From: Rariglobus hedericola
GTDB lineage: Bacteria; Verrucomicrobiota; Verrucomicrobiia; Opitutales; Opitutaceae
Direction of reading: 5' to 3'
DNA length: 64,000 nt
Assembly: GCF_007559335.1 (NCBI RefSeq)
Contig: NZ_VMBG01000002.1
Coordinates: forward strand, 860,501-924,500
Shown: one piece after another, positions 41,894 to 55,780 of the stretch
How the letters are laid out: each line of letters opens with the position of its first letter
Numbering within the stretch: the stretch's first letter is position 1
Notes under the pieces: generated by a model
Seen by the model: the letters and a program-made list of their open reading frames with translations, nothing else
Told to the model about the DNA's origin: nothing
Databases searched by the model: none
Translations under genes and position numbers: made by a program

Positions 41894-41932
41894 GCACTTG
41901 GCGTTTAACGATCTAAATCGTCTTCAGTTTTC

Positions 41933-41976
41933 AGGACAGGCCGTGCATTTGCGCGGCCTGTCCTTTGCCTTTTTCG
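41933..41976 (+). terminator. Attenuator-like terminator between rplL and rpoB
   Basis: A 14-pair stem starts with arms AGGACAGGCC and GGCCTGTCCT, continued by further pairs to an ATTT loop, and is followed by TTGCCTTTTT. The location matches the rplL-rpoB attenuator of E. coli, where partial termination lowers polymerase subunit synthesis relative to ribosomal proteins. Confidence 0.75.
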
Positions 41977-42092
41977 CATTTCGTTCTTTGTTTCCGTTTT
42001 CTGCCTCCGCTTTTCAAGCGGTGCGCCCTGATTTTATCGCGTCTAAACCCGCGATTATTCTGTCCATTCTCTCCACCTAACCGGGATCACCC

Positions 42093-45000
42093 ATGGCCGT
42101 TCGCAATCAACCTGACCGCATCAACTTCGGCAAACTCCGTGAAGTTATTGTTCCGCCGAACCTGATCGAAATCCAGATCACGTCATATCTCGATTTCCTT
42201 CAGAAGGGAATCCCTGAGAAGCAACGCAAGCCCCAGGGTCTTGAGGCTGTGTTCCGCGAGGTGTTCCCCATCGAGTCCTACGATGCCCGCCTCGTCCTCG
42301 AATACGTCTCTTACACGCTCGGTGATTCCAAGAACTCCGAGCTCGAGTGTATCAAGGAAGGCATCACCTATTCGGTGCCCCTCTACGTGAAGCTCCGCCT
42401 CCGCGAGGAAGACTTCATCAAGGATGAAGAAATCTACATGGGCGAGATCCCCATGGTGACCGAGCGCGGCTCCTTCATCATCAACGGCGCCGAGCGCGTC
42501 GTCGTCTCCCAGCTCCACCGTTCGCCCGGCATCGCCTTCGAAGTGGCACCGCATGCCAACGGCAAGCCCCTCCATTCTTTCCGTGTCATTCCTGACCGCG
42601 GCACCTGGCTCGAGGTCCAGTTCGACAATAACGATCTCCTTTACGTCTATCTCGACCGCCGTCGCCGTCGCCGCAAGTTCCTCATCACGACCCTGCTCCG
42701 CGCCATCGGTTACAGCTCTGATATCGATATCCTGAACCTCTTCTATGAGATCAAGGACATCAAGATCTCCAAAGCCCTCGACCTCGAGAACGTCTCCACC
42801 CTCGTCCTCGTTGAGGATGCGATCGATGCCCAGAAGGGCGTCGTTCTCGCCCGTGCCTTTGAGCCCCTCACGAAGCAGATCGTGCGCACCTTCGAGAAGC
42901 ACGGCATCTCGAGTATCCGCGTGATCGATACGTCCTCCGACGAAGGCGCCATCATCCGCGCCCTCAAGAAGGACCCGACCCGCAACGAAGAAGAGGCCCT
43001 CAAGGAAATCTACAAGCGTCTGCGTCCGGGCGAGCCCCCGACCACCGCCAACGCCAAGGCCCTCCTCAAGCGTTTGTTCTTCGACCCGAAGCGCTACGAC
43101 CTCGGTCGCGTCGGCCGTTACAAGATCAACCAGAAGCTCGGCCTCAAGGTTGACCTTGAGCAGCGCATTCTCGAGTCCGGTGACATCACCGCCGCCACCA
43201 AGTATCTCGTCCGCCTCAAGCGCGGCGAGGGCGTCGTGGACGACATCGACCATCTCGGTTCACGCCGCGTCCGCACCGTCGGCGAGCTCCTCGCCAATCA
43301 GTGCCGCGTCGGCCTCAGCCGCACCGAGCGTCTCGTTCGCGAGCGCATGACCATGTATGACCAGTCCGTCGATTCGATCACGCCCCAGAAGCTGATCAAC
43401 CCGAAGGCTCTCACCACGGTCATCCGCGATTTCTTCGCCCGTTCGCAGCTGTCGCAGTTCATGGACCAGATCAATCCCCTCGCCGAGGTCACGCACAAGC
43501 GTCGTCTCTCTGCGCTCGGACCGGGCGGTCTTAATCGTGAGCGTGCCGGCTTCGAAGTGCGTGACGTTCATCCGTCCCACTACGGCCGCATCTGCCCGAT
43601 CGAAACGCCCGAAGGTCCGAACATCGGTCTGATCAACTCGCTCTCGACCTACGCTCGCGTCAACGAGTTTGGTTTCATCGAGACGCCTTACCGCCAGGTT
43701 AAAGACGGCAAGGTCACCGACAAGATCGACTATCTCACCGCCGACCAGGAAGAGGCCAAGGTCATTGCTCAGGCCAACTCCGAACTCGACGACAAGAACC
43801 ACTTCGTGGGCAAGGTCACCGTCCGTCAGGACGGCGAGTTCCTTGAAGTCGTCGCCGCCGAAGTCCACTACATGGACGTCTCGCCCAAGCAGGTCATCTC
43901 GATCGCGGCCGGCATGATTCCGTTCCTTGAGCACGACGACGCCAATCGCGCGCTGATGGGTGCGAACATGCAACGTCAGGGCGTTCCTCTCCTCCAAGCC
44001 GAGTCGCCGTTTGTTGGCACCGGTATCGAAGAGCGCGTCGCTCGCGACTCCAAGATCGTCGTCGTCGCCGAGGATTCGGGCATCGTTGCCTACTCCGACG
44101 CCAAGATGGTCGTCATCACCAAAGACGGCGAACTCCCGCGCAACTTTGACAAGAGCCCGAAGACCGACGCCAAGAACGGCGTTTACGTTTACGAGCTCCG
44201 CAAGTTCATGCGCTCCAACGCCGGCACCTGCTTCAATCAGAAGCCGATCGTCGACAAGGGCCAGAAGATCAAAGCCGGCGACATCATCGCTGACGGTCCT
44301 TCGACCGAAAAGGGAGAAATGGCCCTCGGCCGTAACGTGCTTGTGGCGTTCATGCCCTGGAACGGTTACAACTTCGAAGACGCTATCCTGATCTCCGAAA
44401 AGGTGCTCAAGGAAGACATCTTCACTTCCATCCACATCCAGGAGTTTGAAGTCACTGCTCGTGACACCAAGCTCGGGCCGGAGGAAATCACGCGCGATAT
44501 CCCTAACGTGGGCGAAGAGGCTCTCAAGAACCTCGACCACAACGGCGTCATTCGCATCGGTGCCGAAGTGAAACCTGGTGACATCCTCGTCGGTAAGATC
44601 ACCCCGAAGTCCGAGACCGAGCTCGCTCCTGAGGAGAAGCTCCTCCGCGCGATCTTCGGTGAGAAGGCCGCTGATGTTAAGGACACCTCGCTGGTCGTCC
44701 CGTCCGGCGTCGCCGGCATCATCATGGACGTCAAGGTCTCCAGCCGCGTCGACTTCGAGAAGGAGAAGCTTTCTCCTTCCGATCGCCGCCGTCAGACCAA
44801 GCAGATCCAAGAAGATTACAAAACGCAGATGGACAAGTTGCGCGAAGGTCTCACCGAGGCCCTCTCCAACATCCTCCTCGGCGAAAAGATCCCGCTCGAC
44901 GTCATCAACGGCGAGACAAACGAGATCATCATCCCGGCCAACCGTAAGATCACCAAGACGCTGCTCCGCAAGCTCGCCGCCGTCTCCAAGCACGTCGAGA

Positions 45001-45887
45001 TCGATCCGTCCCCGGTTCGTATCAAGATCATGGAAATCATCGGTTCCTACCAGTCGAAGTTCGACGAGCTGGAAACTGACCGCGAGCGCAAGGTCAACAG
45101 CATCGAAGCCGGTGAAGACAACGGCAACGGCGCTATCAAGCAGGTCAAAGTCTACATCGCCACCAAGCACAAGCTTGAGGTCGGTGACAAGATGGCCGGT
45201 CGTCACGGTAACAAGGGTGTGGTCGCCAAGATCGTTCCCCAGGAAGACATGCCGTTCCTTCCGGACGGCACCCCGATCGAAATCTGCTTGAACCCCTTGG
45301 GCGTGCCTTCGCGCATGAACATCGGTCAGGTTCTTGAAACGCATCTCGGTTGGGCCTGTAAAAAGCTCGGTCTCAAGATCGCGACGCCGGTGTTCGATGG
45401 TATTCCTGAAAAGAAAATCCGCGAATATCTGAAGGAAGCGAAGCTCCCCACCTCTGGTAAGAGCTCGCTCTTCGACGGACGCACCGGTGAGAAGATCGAT
45501 CAAGAGGTCGTGGTCGGCTACATCTACATGATGAAGCTGAACCATCTTGTGTCCCACAAGATCCACGCCCGCGCGGTCGGTCCTTACTCCCTCGTCACGC
45601 AGCAGCCGTTGGGCGGCAAAGCCCAATACGGCGGTCAGCGTTTCGGCGAAATGGAAGTGTGGGCGCTCGAAGCTTACGGCGCGGCGCACACCCTCCAGGA
45701 GCTCCTCACCGTCAAGTCCGACGACGTGCAGGGTCGCACCAAGATCTACGAGTCGCTCGTCAAGGGCGACAACACGCTGGTCGCGGGCACGCCCGAGTCC
45801 TTCAACGTGTTGATCAAGGAAATCCAGTCCCTCGGTCTGGATATCAAGCTCAACAAGCGCGATGCCCTCGGCGGTCTCACCGCCTGA
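42093..45887 (+). CDS. rpoB: RNA polymerase subunit beta
   Basis: A 1264-residue beta subunit. Canonical blocks are present: the rifampicin region [29 protein letters not shown] with the Asp, His and Ser residues in the sensitive state, [36 protein letters not shown], and the C-terminal [20 protein letters not shown]. It catalyses RNA synthesis together with beta prime. It has a few lineage insertions but is close to normal length (E. coli 1342). rpoC follows after 48 bp. Confidence 0.99.
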   Translation: MAVRNQPDRINFGKLREVIVPPNLIEIQITSYLDFLQKGIPEKQRKPQGLEAVFREVFPIESYDARLVLEYVSYTLGDSKNSELECIKEGITYSVPLYVKLRLREEDFIKDEEIYMGEIPMVTERGSFIINGAERVVVSQLHRSPGIAFEVAPHANGKPLHSFRVIPDRGTWLEVQFDNNDLLYVYLDRRRRRRKFLITTLLRAIGYSSDIDILNLFYEIKDIKISKALDLENVSTLVLVEDAIDAQKGVVLARAFEPLTKQIVRTFEKHGISSIRVIDTSSDEGAIIRALKKDPTRNEEEALKEIYKRLRPGEPPTTANAKALLKRLFFDPKRYDLGRVGRYKINQKLGLKVDLEQRILESGDITAATKYLVRLKRGEGVVDDIDHLGSRRVRTVGELLANQCRVGLSRTERLVRERMTMYDQSVDSITPQKLINPKALTTVIRDFFARSQLSQFMDQINPLAEVTHKRRLSALGPGGLNRERAGFEVRDVHPSHYGRICPIETPEGPNIGLINSLSTYARVNEFGFIETPYRQVKDGKVTDKIDYLTADQEEAKVIAQANSELDDKNHFVGKVTVRQDGEFLEVVAAEVHYMDVSPKQVISIAAGMIPFLEHDDANRALMGANMQRQGVPLLQAESPFVGTGIEERVARDSKIVVVAEDSGIVAYSDAKMVVITKDGELPRNFDKSPKTDAKNGVYVYELRKFMRSNAGTCFNQKPIVDKGQKIKAGDIIADGPSTEKGEMALGRNVLVAFMPWNGYNFEDAILISEKVLKEDIFTSIHIQEFEVTARDTKLGPEEITRDIPNVGEEALKNLDHNGVIRIGAEVKPGDILVGKITPKSETELAPEEKLLRAIFGEKAADVKDTSLVVPSGVAGIIMDVKVSSRVDFEKEKLSPSDRRRQTKQIQEDYKTQMDKLREGLTEALSNILLGEKIPLDVINGETNEIIIPANRKITKTLLRKLAAVSKHVEIDPSPVRIKIMEIIGSYQSKFDELETDRERKVNSIEAGEDNGNGAIKQVKVYIATKHKLEVGDKMAGRHGNKGVVAKIVPQEDMPFLPDGTPIEICLNPLGVPSRMNIGQVLETHLGWACKKLGLKIATPVFDGIPEKKIREYLKEAKLPTSGKSSLFDGRTGEKIDQEVVVGYIYMMKLNHLVSHKIHARAVGPYSLVTQQPLGGKAQYGGQRFGEMEVWALEAYGAAHTLQELLTVKSDDVQGRTKIYESLVKGDNTLVAGTPESFNVLIKEIQSLGLDIKLNKRDALGGLTA

Positions 45888-45935
45888 TCCGGTTCACGTC
45901 ACCATTTAACGAATACATCAGGGATATAACTCAAT

Positions 45936-50075
<4,140 letters not shown>

Positions 50076-50090
50076 TCTGGTGAAAACCTC

Positions 50091-50122
50091 AAAGCCGCGG
50101 GCCAAAAGCCCGCGGCTTTTTT
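50091..50122 (+). terminator. Intrinsic terminator after rpoC
   Basis: A 12-base perfect stem (AAAGCCGCGGGC with GCCCGCGGCTTT) and a five-base loop are followed by six T residues. It ends the rplK-rpoC transcript. Confidence 0.95.
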
Positions 50123-50125
50123 GTG

Positions 50126-50636
50126 CACCCATGAATCGAGTATTGGTATCTTAAAAATGGATACATATTCAAATTTTGAATACGTTATAAGTTTTTCTGT
50201 GGTTTGTGTATCGCTGCGGGTTTGATGTTGCGCGTGGCGGGCCTGCGGGGAGGGGGAATCCTCATTGGGGGTGGCCTGTGCGCATCATCAAGGGTGGGAG
50301 TGATCACGGTTGGATTTTGGTATTCCTGGGGTTGTTTTCATTATCTGGTTTCGTGCGGTGTAAGCGGATTGGTCTGGTAGGCGGGGTGGGGTAGGGCCTC
50401 GCCACGCGCGTCGCTACTTTGCCCTTGTGGCGGTGAGAGGCTTCCGGTTGGCTTAAACCTCACATTCCCTTCTTGCGCGTTGTCCGGTTGCACGGGCGAA
50501 CGCTTTAATCCGAAAAAAACCGCGCCAAAACGTTGGTTTTTCCGGGCGTCAATTATTTTTCCTAGAATCTGCTTGCCGACATTTCCCGGCTTGGTAGCTT
50601 CCGCCTCTTTTCCTCATTTCATAGCAACACTTCGAT
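50126..50636. other. Long intergenic region before rpsL
   Basis: About 510 bp without a supported gene. Positions 50129-50200 are strikingly AT-rich and hold a 17-bp perfect inverted repeat (TATTCAAA and TTTGAATA around one T, 50166-50182). The rest is GC-rich and holds only a 62-codon open frame without family resemblance. The str-operon promoter should lie here; TTGCCG (50573-50578) and TAGCTT (50595-50600), spaced by 16 bp, are the best but weak candidate. Confidence 0.6.
50573..50600 (+). promoter_or_regulatory. Weak candidate promoter of the rpsL operon
   Basis: TTGCCG and TAGCTT lie 16 bp apart, 37 bp upstream of the rpsL ATG. The match to the sigma-70 consensus is partial, so this is only a positional candidate. 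Confidence 0.3.
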
Positions 50637-51020
50637 ATGCCAACCATCAACCAACTCGTGCGCAAGGGACGTCGTCAAATTCGCGCGAAGTCCAAGTCGC
50701 CCGCTCTCGAGGGTAACCCCTTCCGCCGTGGCGTTTGCGTGCAGGTCATGACCCGCACCCCCAAGAAGCCCAACTCCGCTATCCGTAAGGTCGCGAAGGT
50801 TCGTCTGACCAATGGCAGCGAAGTGATCTCCTACATTCCCGACGAGGGCCACAACCTCCAAGAGCACTCCATTGTGCTCGTGCGCGGTGGCCGCGTTAAG
50901 GACTTGCCTGGTGTTCGCTACCACATTGTCCGTGGCACCCTCGACGCCACCGGCGTCGAAAAGCGCCGTCGCAGCCGTTCCAAATACGGCGTCAAGCGTC
51001 CTAAGGCCGCCAAGAAGTAA
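50637..51020 (+). CDS. rpsL: 30S ribosomal protein S12
   Basis: A 127-residue S12 of the decoding centre. The streptomycin loop [11 protein letters not shown] has the unmodified Lys residues of the sensitive form, and the second site [13 protein letters not shown] is also canonical. It heads the str operon, which here continues without a break into the S10 and spc genes. It is preceded by the longest non-coding spacer of the window. Confidence 0.98.
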   Translation: MPTINQLVRKGRRQIRAKSKSPALEGNPFRRGVCVQVMTRTPKKPNSAIRKVAKVRLTNGSEVISYIPDEGHNLQEHSIVLVRGGRVKDLPGVRYHIVRGTLDATGVEKRRRSRSKYGVKRPKAAKK

Positions 51021-51045
51021 ACCAACCCTAAGGAACACCTAGACC

Positions 51046-51519
51046 ATGTCACGCCGCCGCAAAGCAGTTAAGCGTCAAACGACGCCCGATATCCGCTACA
51101 ACAGCACCCTCGTCGCTCACCTCGTTAATGTGGTGATGCAGGATGGTAAGAAGAACACCGCCGAGCGCATCGTTTACGGTGCCTTTGAGAAGGTCTCCGA
51201 GAAACTCGAAAAGGGTGATCCGGTTGATCTGATGATCGGTGCTCTCGAAAACGCCCGTCCTCGTCTTGAAGTGAAGAGCCGCCGCGTCGGTGGTGCCACC
51301 TACCAGGTTCCCGTGGAAATTTCCTACGAGCGCCAGGAGAGCCTTGCTCTCCGTTGGATCGTGAAAGCCGCCACTGGCCGCAAGGGCACTCCCATGAAGG
51401 ACGCCTTGGCTTCCGAAATCGTCGATGCCTACAACAACACGGGCAGCGTCGTTAAGAAGAAGGAAGATACTCACAAGATGGCCCAGGCCAATCGCGCCTT
51501 CGCCCACCTCCGCTGGTAA
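51046..51519 (+). CDS. rpsG: 30S ribosomal protein S7
   Basis: A 157-residue S7 that nucleates assembly of the 16S 3' domain. The family signature at the N-terminus ([30 protein letters not shown]) and [11 protein letters not shown] are present. It lies 25 bp after rpsL and 22 bp before fusA. Confidence 0.98.
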   Translation: MSRRRKAVKRQTTPDIRYNSTLVAHLVNVVMQDGKKNTAERIVYGAFEKVSEKLEKGDPVDLMIGALENARPRLEVKSRRVGGATYQVPVEISYERQESLALRWIVKAATGRKGTPMKDALASEIVDAYNNTGSVVKKKEDTHKMAQANRAFAHLRW

Positions 51520-51541
51520 GCCGTTAGTTTAATTGCTGCTC

Positions 51542-53725
51542 ATGTCCGACGCTCCCGTCATCACTATCGTCACCGACAAGTCGAAGGTTTCTCCGGTTAA
51601 CTCCAAGAACCGTCCCTTCCCCCTCGAGTGGACCCGTAACATCGGTATTGCCGCGCACATTGACGCCGGCAAAACGACCACTTCTGAACGCATCCTGTTT
51701 TACTCGGGCAGCGTTCACAAGATGGGCGAAGTGCACGAAGGCACTGCCGTGACTGACTGGATGGAGCAGGAGCGTGAACGTGGTATCACGATCACCGCCG
51801 CCGCTATTTCCTGCGCCTGGAACGCTTCGTGCGGTCCGTGGAAGGGAATCAAGCAGCGCGTCAACATCATCGACACGCCCGGACACGTGGACTTCACGGC
51901 CGAGGTTGAGCGCTCCATGCGCGTTCTCGACGGTGCCGTTGCTGTGTTCTGCGCCGTCGCCGGCGTGCAGCCCCAGTCCGAGACCGTTTGGCGTCAGGCC
52001 AACAAATACGGCGTTCCCCGCGTTGCCTTCATCAACAAGATGGACCGCACCGGTGCCGATTTCTTCCGCGCTGTGTCTGAAATGCGCGAGAAGCTTGGTG
52101 CCAACGCCCATCCCCTCTTCATTCCGATCGGTAAGGAAGAGAACTTCGCGGGTGTTGTGGACCTCGTCCAGAACATCGCCTACATGTTCATCGATCCGGC
52201 TGACATGGATCTTAACCCGACGCGCCACCCGATCCCTGCCGAGTATGCTGCTCAGGCCAAGGAGTATCGCGAAAAGCTGATCGAGGCTGCGTCCGATTTC
52301 GACGACAAGCTCGCCGAGGACTACCTCAATGGCGAAGAGATCACTTCCGACGCTCTCATGACTGCGGTCCGCAAGGCCACCGTTTCCATGAAGTTCACCG
52401 GCGTGATCCCCGGTTCCGCCTTCAAGAAGAAGGGTGTGCAGCGTCTTCTGGACTGCGTGGTTAACTATCTGCCCAGCCCGATCGACGTTCCCCCGATGAA
52501 GGGTCAGGACAGCGATGGCAAAGAGGTTGAAGTTGTCGTTGACGACAATGCCAAGCTCGCCGGCCTCGCCTTCAAGCTCTGGACCGACCCGTTCGTCGGC
52601 AAGCTGGTGTTCTACCGCGTTTACACTGGCACTCTCCAGAAGGGCACCTCCCTCTACAATCCCCGCACCCGCCGTTCCGAGCGCGTCAGCCGTCTTGTGC
52701 TCATGCGCGCCATGGATCGCGAGGAAATCGACGCCGCTTACTCGGGTGACATTTGCGCCCTCGTTGGCGTCAAGGAAGTCATCACCGGTGACACGCTCTG
52801 CAACGAAGATTACGACGTTCGTCTCGAACCCCCGTCCTTCCCTGAGCCGGTTATCGCAATGTCCATCGAGCCGAACTCGAAGGCTGACCAAGAGAAACTC
52901 GGCACCGCTCTCCAGCGCCTCGTCGCTGAGGATCCGACTCTCCGCGTCAAGACCGACACCGACACCGGCCAGACCATTCTCGCCGGCATGGGTGAGCTTC
53001 ACCTCGAAATCATCATCGATCGCATGAAGCGCGAGTTCAAGGTCGAGGCGACCTCGGGCAAGCCGCAGATCGCGTATCGCGAGACGATCACCACTTCCTC
53101 AGATGGCGAAGGTAAGTTCATCCGTCAGTCCGGCGGTAAGGGCCAATACGGCCATGTCGTCGTCAAGATGGAGCCCAACGAAAAGGGCAAGGGCGTCGAA
53201 GTCATTAACGAGACTGTTGGTGGTTCGATCCCGAAGGAATTCATCAAGCCCTCGACGGAAGGTATTCTCGAAGCTGCGAACAATGGTGTCGTCGCCGGTT
53301 ATCCGGTGGTCGATGTCATCATCCGTATCGTTGACGGTTCCTTCCACGACGTAGACTCGTCCGAAATGGCGTTCAAGATGGCCGGCATCTTCGCGTTCAA
53401 GGATGCCATGAAAGAGGCCAAGCCGATCCTCCTCGAGCCTATCATGCTCGTCGAGGTGACCACTCCTGAAGAGTATCAGGGCGACCTCATCGGCGATATC
53501 AACCGTCGTCGCGGCCGTATCAACGGCATGGAGTCCAAGAACGCTGCTTGTATCATCAACTCGCACGTTCCGCTTGAGATGCTCTTCGGTTACGTCACCG
53601 ACATCCGATCGCTCTCCAAGGGCCGCGCCAGCGCCTCCATTTCCCCCTCCCATTTCGAGCAGGTTCCGAACTCGCTCCTCACCAAGATCGTCGAGTCCTC
53701 CACCAAGGCTCCCGCTCGCACCTAA
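51542..53725 (+). CDS. fusA: Elongation factor G
   Basis: A 727-residue translocase GTPase from ATG 51542 (MSDAPVITIV); an in-frame TTG three codons upstream is less likely. The P-loop AHIDAGKT, DTPGHVDF and NKMD motifs are intact, and domains II-V follow in order. Two small differences from E. coli are an N-terminal extension of about 25 residues and a short insertion near SCAWNASCGPWKG before the DTPGH motif. It is followed by rpsJ after 21 bp, with no tuf between. Confidence 0.98.
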   Translation: MSDAPVITIVTDKSKVSPVNSKNRPFPLEWTRNIGIAAHIDAGKTTTSERILFYSGSVHKMGEVHEGTAVTDWMEQERERGITITAAAISCAWNASCGPWKGIKQRVNIIDTPGHVDFTAEVERSMRVLDGAVAVFCAVAGVQPQSETVWRQANKYGVPRVAFINKMDRTGADFFRAVSEMREKLGANAHPLFIPIGKEENFAGVVDLVQNIAYMFIDPADMDLNPTRHPIPAEYAAQAKEYREKLIEAASDFDDKLAEDYLNGEEITSDALMTAVRKATVSMKFTGVIPGSAFKKKGVQRLLDCVVNYLPSPIDVPPMKGQDSDGKEVEVVVDDNAKLAGLAFKLWTDPFVGKLVFYRVYTGTLQKGTSLYNPRTRRSERVSRLVLMRAMDREEIDAAYSGDICALVGVKEVITGDTLCNEDYDVRLEPPSFPEPVIAMSIEPNSKADQEKLGTALQRLVAEDPTLRVKTDTDTGQTILAGMGELHLEIIIDRMKREFKVEATSGKPQIAYRETITTSSDGEGKFIRQSGGKGQYGHVVVKMEPNEKGKGVEVINETVGGSIPKEFIKPSTEGILEAANNGVVAGYPVVDVIIRIVDGSFHDVDSSEMAFKMAGIFAFKDAMKEAKPILLEPIMLVEVTTPEEYQGDLIGDINRRRGRINGMESKNAACIINSHVPLEMLFGYVTDIRSLSKGRASASISPSHFEQVPNSLLTKIVESSTKAPART

Positions 53726-53746
53726 TACTTCGTTCTTTTTATCGTC

Positions 53747-54055
53747 ATGAAAGGTCAACGCATCCGCATCAAACTCCAAGGCTACGACTATCGCGTCATC
53801 GATCAGTCCGCTTCGGAAATCGTCGAGACCGCCAAGCGCTCCGGCGCTCGTGTTTCTGGCCCGATCCCTCTTCCCACTCGCATCGAGAAGCTTACGGTCA
53901 ACCGTTCGCCGCACGTCGACAAGAAGTCCATGGAGCAGTTCGAAACGCGCACGCACAAGCGCCTCATCGACATCATCGAGCCGACCGCTCAGACGGTCGA
54001 TGAGCTCAAGAAATTAAATCTGCCTTCGGGCGTTGACATCACCATCAACGTTTGA
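53747..54055 (+). CDS. rpsJ: 30S ribosomal protein S10 (NusE)
   Basis: A 102-residue S10 with the conserved core ([18 protein letters not shown], and [24 protein letters not shown]). Besides its ribosomal role, S10 is NusE, the partner of NusB and NusG in antitermination and transcription-translation coupling. A 123-bp spacer with a hairpin separates it from rplC, unusually long for this operon. Confidence 0.98.
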   Translation: MKGQRIRIKLQGYDYRVIDQSASEIVETAKRSGARVSGPIPLPTRIEKLTVNRSPHVDKKSMEQFETRTHKRLIDIIEPTAQTVDELKKLNLPSGVDITINV

Positions 54056-54099
54056 GTTAACCACCGACTCTGTTCTTACATACTTTACTTTAGCAGTAT

Positions 54100-54129
54100 C
54101 CCATGTGCACCCCGTGCACCTCTGGGTTT
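54100..54129 (+). promoter_or_regulatory. Hairpin in the rpsJ-rplC spacer
   Basis: GTGCAC repeats (54105-54110 and 54114-54119) pair around a CCC loop; outer CCCA and TGGG extend the stem with an internal loop, followed by TTTCTC. It could be a regulatory leader for the L3-L4 part of the operon. Confidence 0.45.
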
Positions 54130-54178
54130 CTCTAATGTAGGTCGTTAAACGGAAATATTTTCCACCTACCACTTAGCC

Positions 54179-54829
54179 ATGTCCATCAGCACCCTACTCG
54201 GTAAAAAAATCGGGATGACGCAGGTCTATGACGCTCAAAACGTCTTGGTCCCCGTCACCGTGGTCGAAGCCGGCCCATGCCCGGTCGTCCAAATCAAGAC
54301 AACTCAGGTTGACGGTTATAACGCCGTTCAGCTTGGCTTCTCCAAGCAGAAGTCCAAGAACGCCTCCAAGGCTGAAAAGAACCACGCCGCCAAGGCTGGT
54401 CTTGAAGATGCCCCCCGCGTTCTCAGCGAAGTTCGCCTCACTGAGGCTTCCACCCTTAAGATCGGTGATATTCTCACCGTGGCTGACTTCACTGAAGGCC
54501 AGCTCGTTGACGTCATCGGCGTCACCAAGGGCAAAGGTTTCCAAGGCGTTGTGAAACGTTTCCGTGTCGGTGGCGGTCCCGCCACGCACGGTTCCATGTT
54601 CCACCGCCGTATCGGTTCCATCGGTATGCGCCAGACCCCTGGCCGCGTCTGGAAGAATCAGGCGATGCCTGGCCACATGGGCCAGCTCCGCGTCACTCAG
54701 CAGAACCTGCTGGTCGTGAAAATCCTCCCCGAGAAGAACATCCTTCTCGTCAAGGGTGCCATCCCCGGCGCCAACGGTGACGACGTGATCGTTCGCACCG
54801 CCATCAAGGGTCAGCCCAAGAAAGCCTAA
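54179..54829 (+). CDS. rplC: 50S ribosomal protein L3
   Basis: A 216-residue L3. The signature GKGFQGVVKRFRVGGGPATHGS and the long central loop RRIGSIGMRQTPGRVWKNQAMPGHMG, which reaches toward the peptidyl transferase centre, are intact. L3 is an early assembly protein of the large subunit. It starts 123 bp after rpsJ and is followed by rplD after 20 bp. Confidence 0.98.
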   Translation: MSISTLLGKKIGMTQVYDAQNVLVPVTVVEAGPCPVVQIKTTQVDGYNAVQLGFSKQKSKNASKAEKNHAAKAGLEDAPRVLSEVRLTEASTLKIGDILTVADFTEGQLVDVIGVTKGKGFQGVVKRFRVGGGPATHGSMFHRRIGSIGMRQTPGRVWKNQAMPGHMGQLRVTQQNLLVVKILPEKNILLVKGAIPGANGDDVIVRTAIKGQPKKA

Positions 54830-54849
54830 CCCTTAAGAGAACACTGCAC

Positions 54850-55485
54850 ATGAAACTCAAAGTTTTCAGCTCCGACGGTAAGACCTCCCGCGAACAAGAT
54901 TTCGACGGTCTCCCGACCTTCGAAGGCGACAAGGGCCTCCAGGCCGTTAAGGAAGTTATCGTCGCTATCAACGCCAACAACCGTCTCGGCACCCACTCCA
55001 CGAAAACCCGTGGCGAAGTGTCTGGCGGCGGCAAGAAGCCCTGGCGTCAAAAGGGCACCGGTCGCGCCCGCGCCGGTTCCACCCGCTCCCCGATCTGGGT
55101 TGGCGGTGGCGTCGTCTTCGGCCCCAAGCCCCGCGACTACTCCAAGAAGATCAACTCCAAGGTGAAGGCACTTGCTTTCAGCCGCGCTCTTTTTGACCGC
55201 CTCGCCGCTGGCGAAGTGGATCTCATCGAGACCTTCGAGGCCAATCCCGTAAAGACCAAGGTCATGAGCCAGATCATTGAGCGCATCGCGCCCAAGGGTA
55301 AGATTCTCATCGTGGACAAAGAGTTCACTGCCGACACCGCCCGTGTCGTCGCCAACATCCAGCGCATTTCCGTCCAGGAAGCCAACGAGCTCAACACCCT
55401 CGATCTTGCCCAATACAAGAAGATCATCGTGAGCCTCACCGCGCTCGAAACCATCATCGCCCGCGTCAACGGAGGTAAGAACTAA
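54850..55485 (+). CDS. rplD: 50S ribosomal protein L4
   Basis: A 211-residue L4. The exit-tunnel loop GGGKKPWRQKGTGRARAGSTRSPIWVGGGVVFGP is typical, including the residues near the macrolide site. In some bacteria L4 represses the S10 operon. Its stop overlaps the rplW start by one base (TAATG), and a GGAGG sequence lies just before that start. Confidence 0.97.
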   Translation: MKLKVFSSDGKTSREQDFDGLPTFEGDKGLQAVKEVIVAINANNRLGTHSTKTRGEVSGGGKKPWRQKGTGRARAGSTRSPIWVGGGVVFGPKPRDYSKKINSKVKALAFSRALFDRLAAGEVDLIETFEANPVKTKVMSQIIERIAPKGKILIVDKEFTADTARVVANIQRISVQEANELNTLDLAQYKKIIVSLTALETIIARVNGGKN

Positions 55486-55763
55486 TGAGCGCCAACGTCC
55501 TTAAACTCGTTCGTCTGACCGAGAAGTCCAACAAGCTCTCTTCCGAGCTTGGTCAATACAGCTTCCAGGTCGCGATCAACAGCAACAAGCACCAGATCGC
55601 GGAAGCCGTTGAAAAGGCTTTCAAGGTCTCCGTGACCCGCGTCAACACCGCTGTTTACCGCGGTAAAAACAAAAAGAGCCGTCAAGGCCGCCCGAGCATG
55701 ACCGCCGACTATAAGAAGGCCGTCGTGACCCTGAAGGCTGGCGACAAGATCGAGCTCGTCTAA
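55485..55763 (+). CDS. rplW: 50S ribosomal protein L23
   Basis: A 92-residue L23 with the family pattern KLVRLTEKSNKL, YSFQVAINSNKHQIAEAVEKAFKV and VTRVNT. It sits at the tunnel exit and docks trigger factor and SRP. The GGAGG ribosome binding site lies inside the end of rplD, consistent with translational coupling. Confidence 0.96.
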   Translation: MSANVLKLVRLTEKSNKLSSELGQYSFQVAINSNKHQIAEAVEKAFKVSVTRVNTAVYRGKNKKSRQGRPSMTADYKKAVVTLKAGDKIELV

Positions 55764-55780
55764 TCCGGAGAACACACACC

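Noticed and set aside
50206-50394. A 62-codon plus-strand frame in the rpoC-rpsL spacer
   Set aside because: No family resemblance, no ribosome binding site, and a Gly/Trp/Arg composition typical of random GC-rich DNA.
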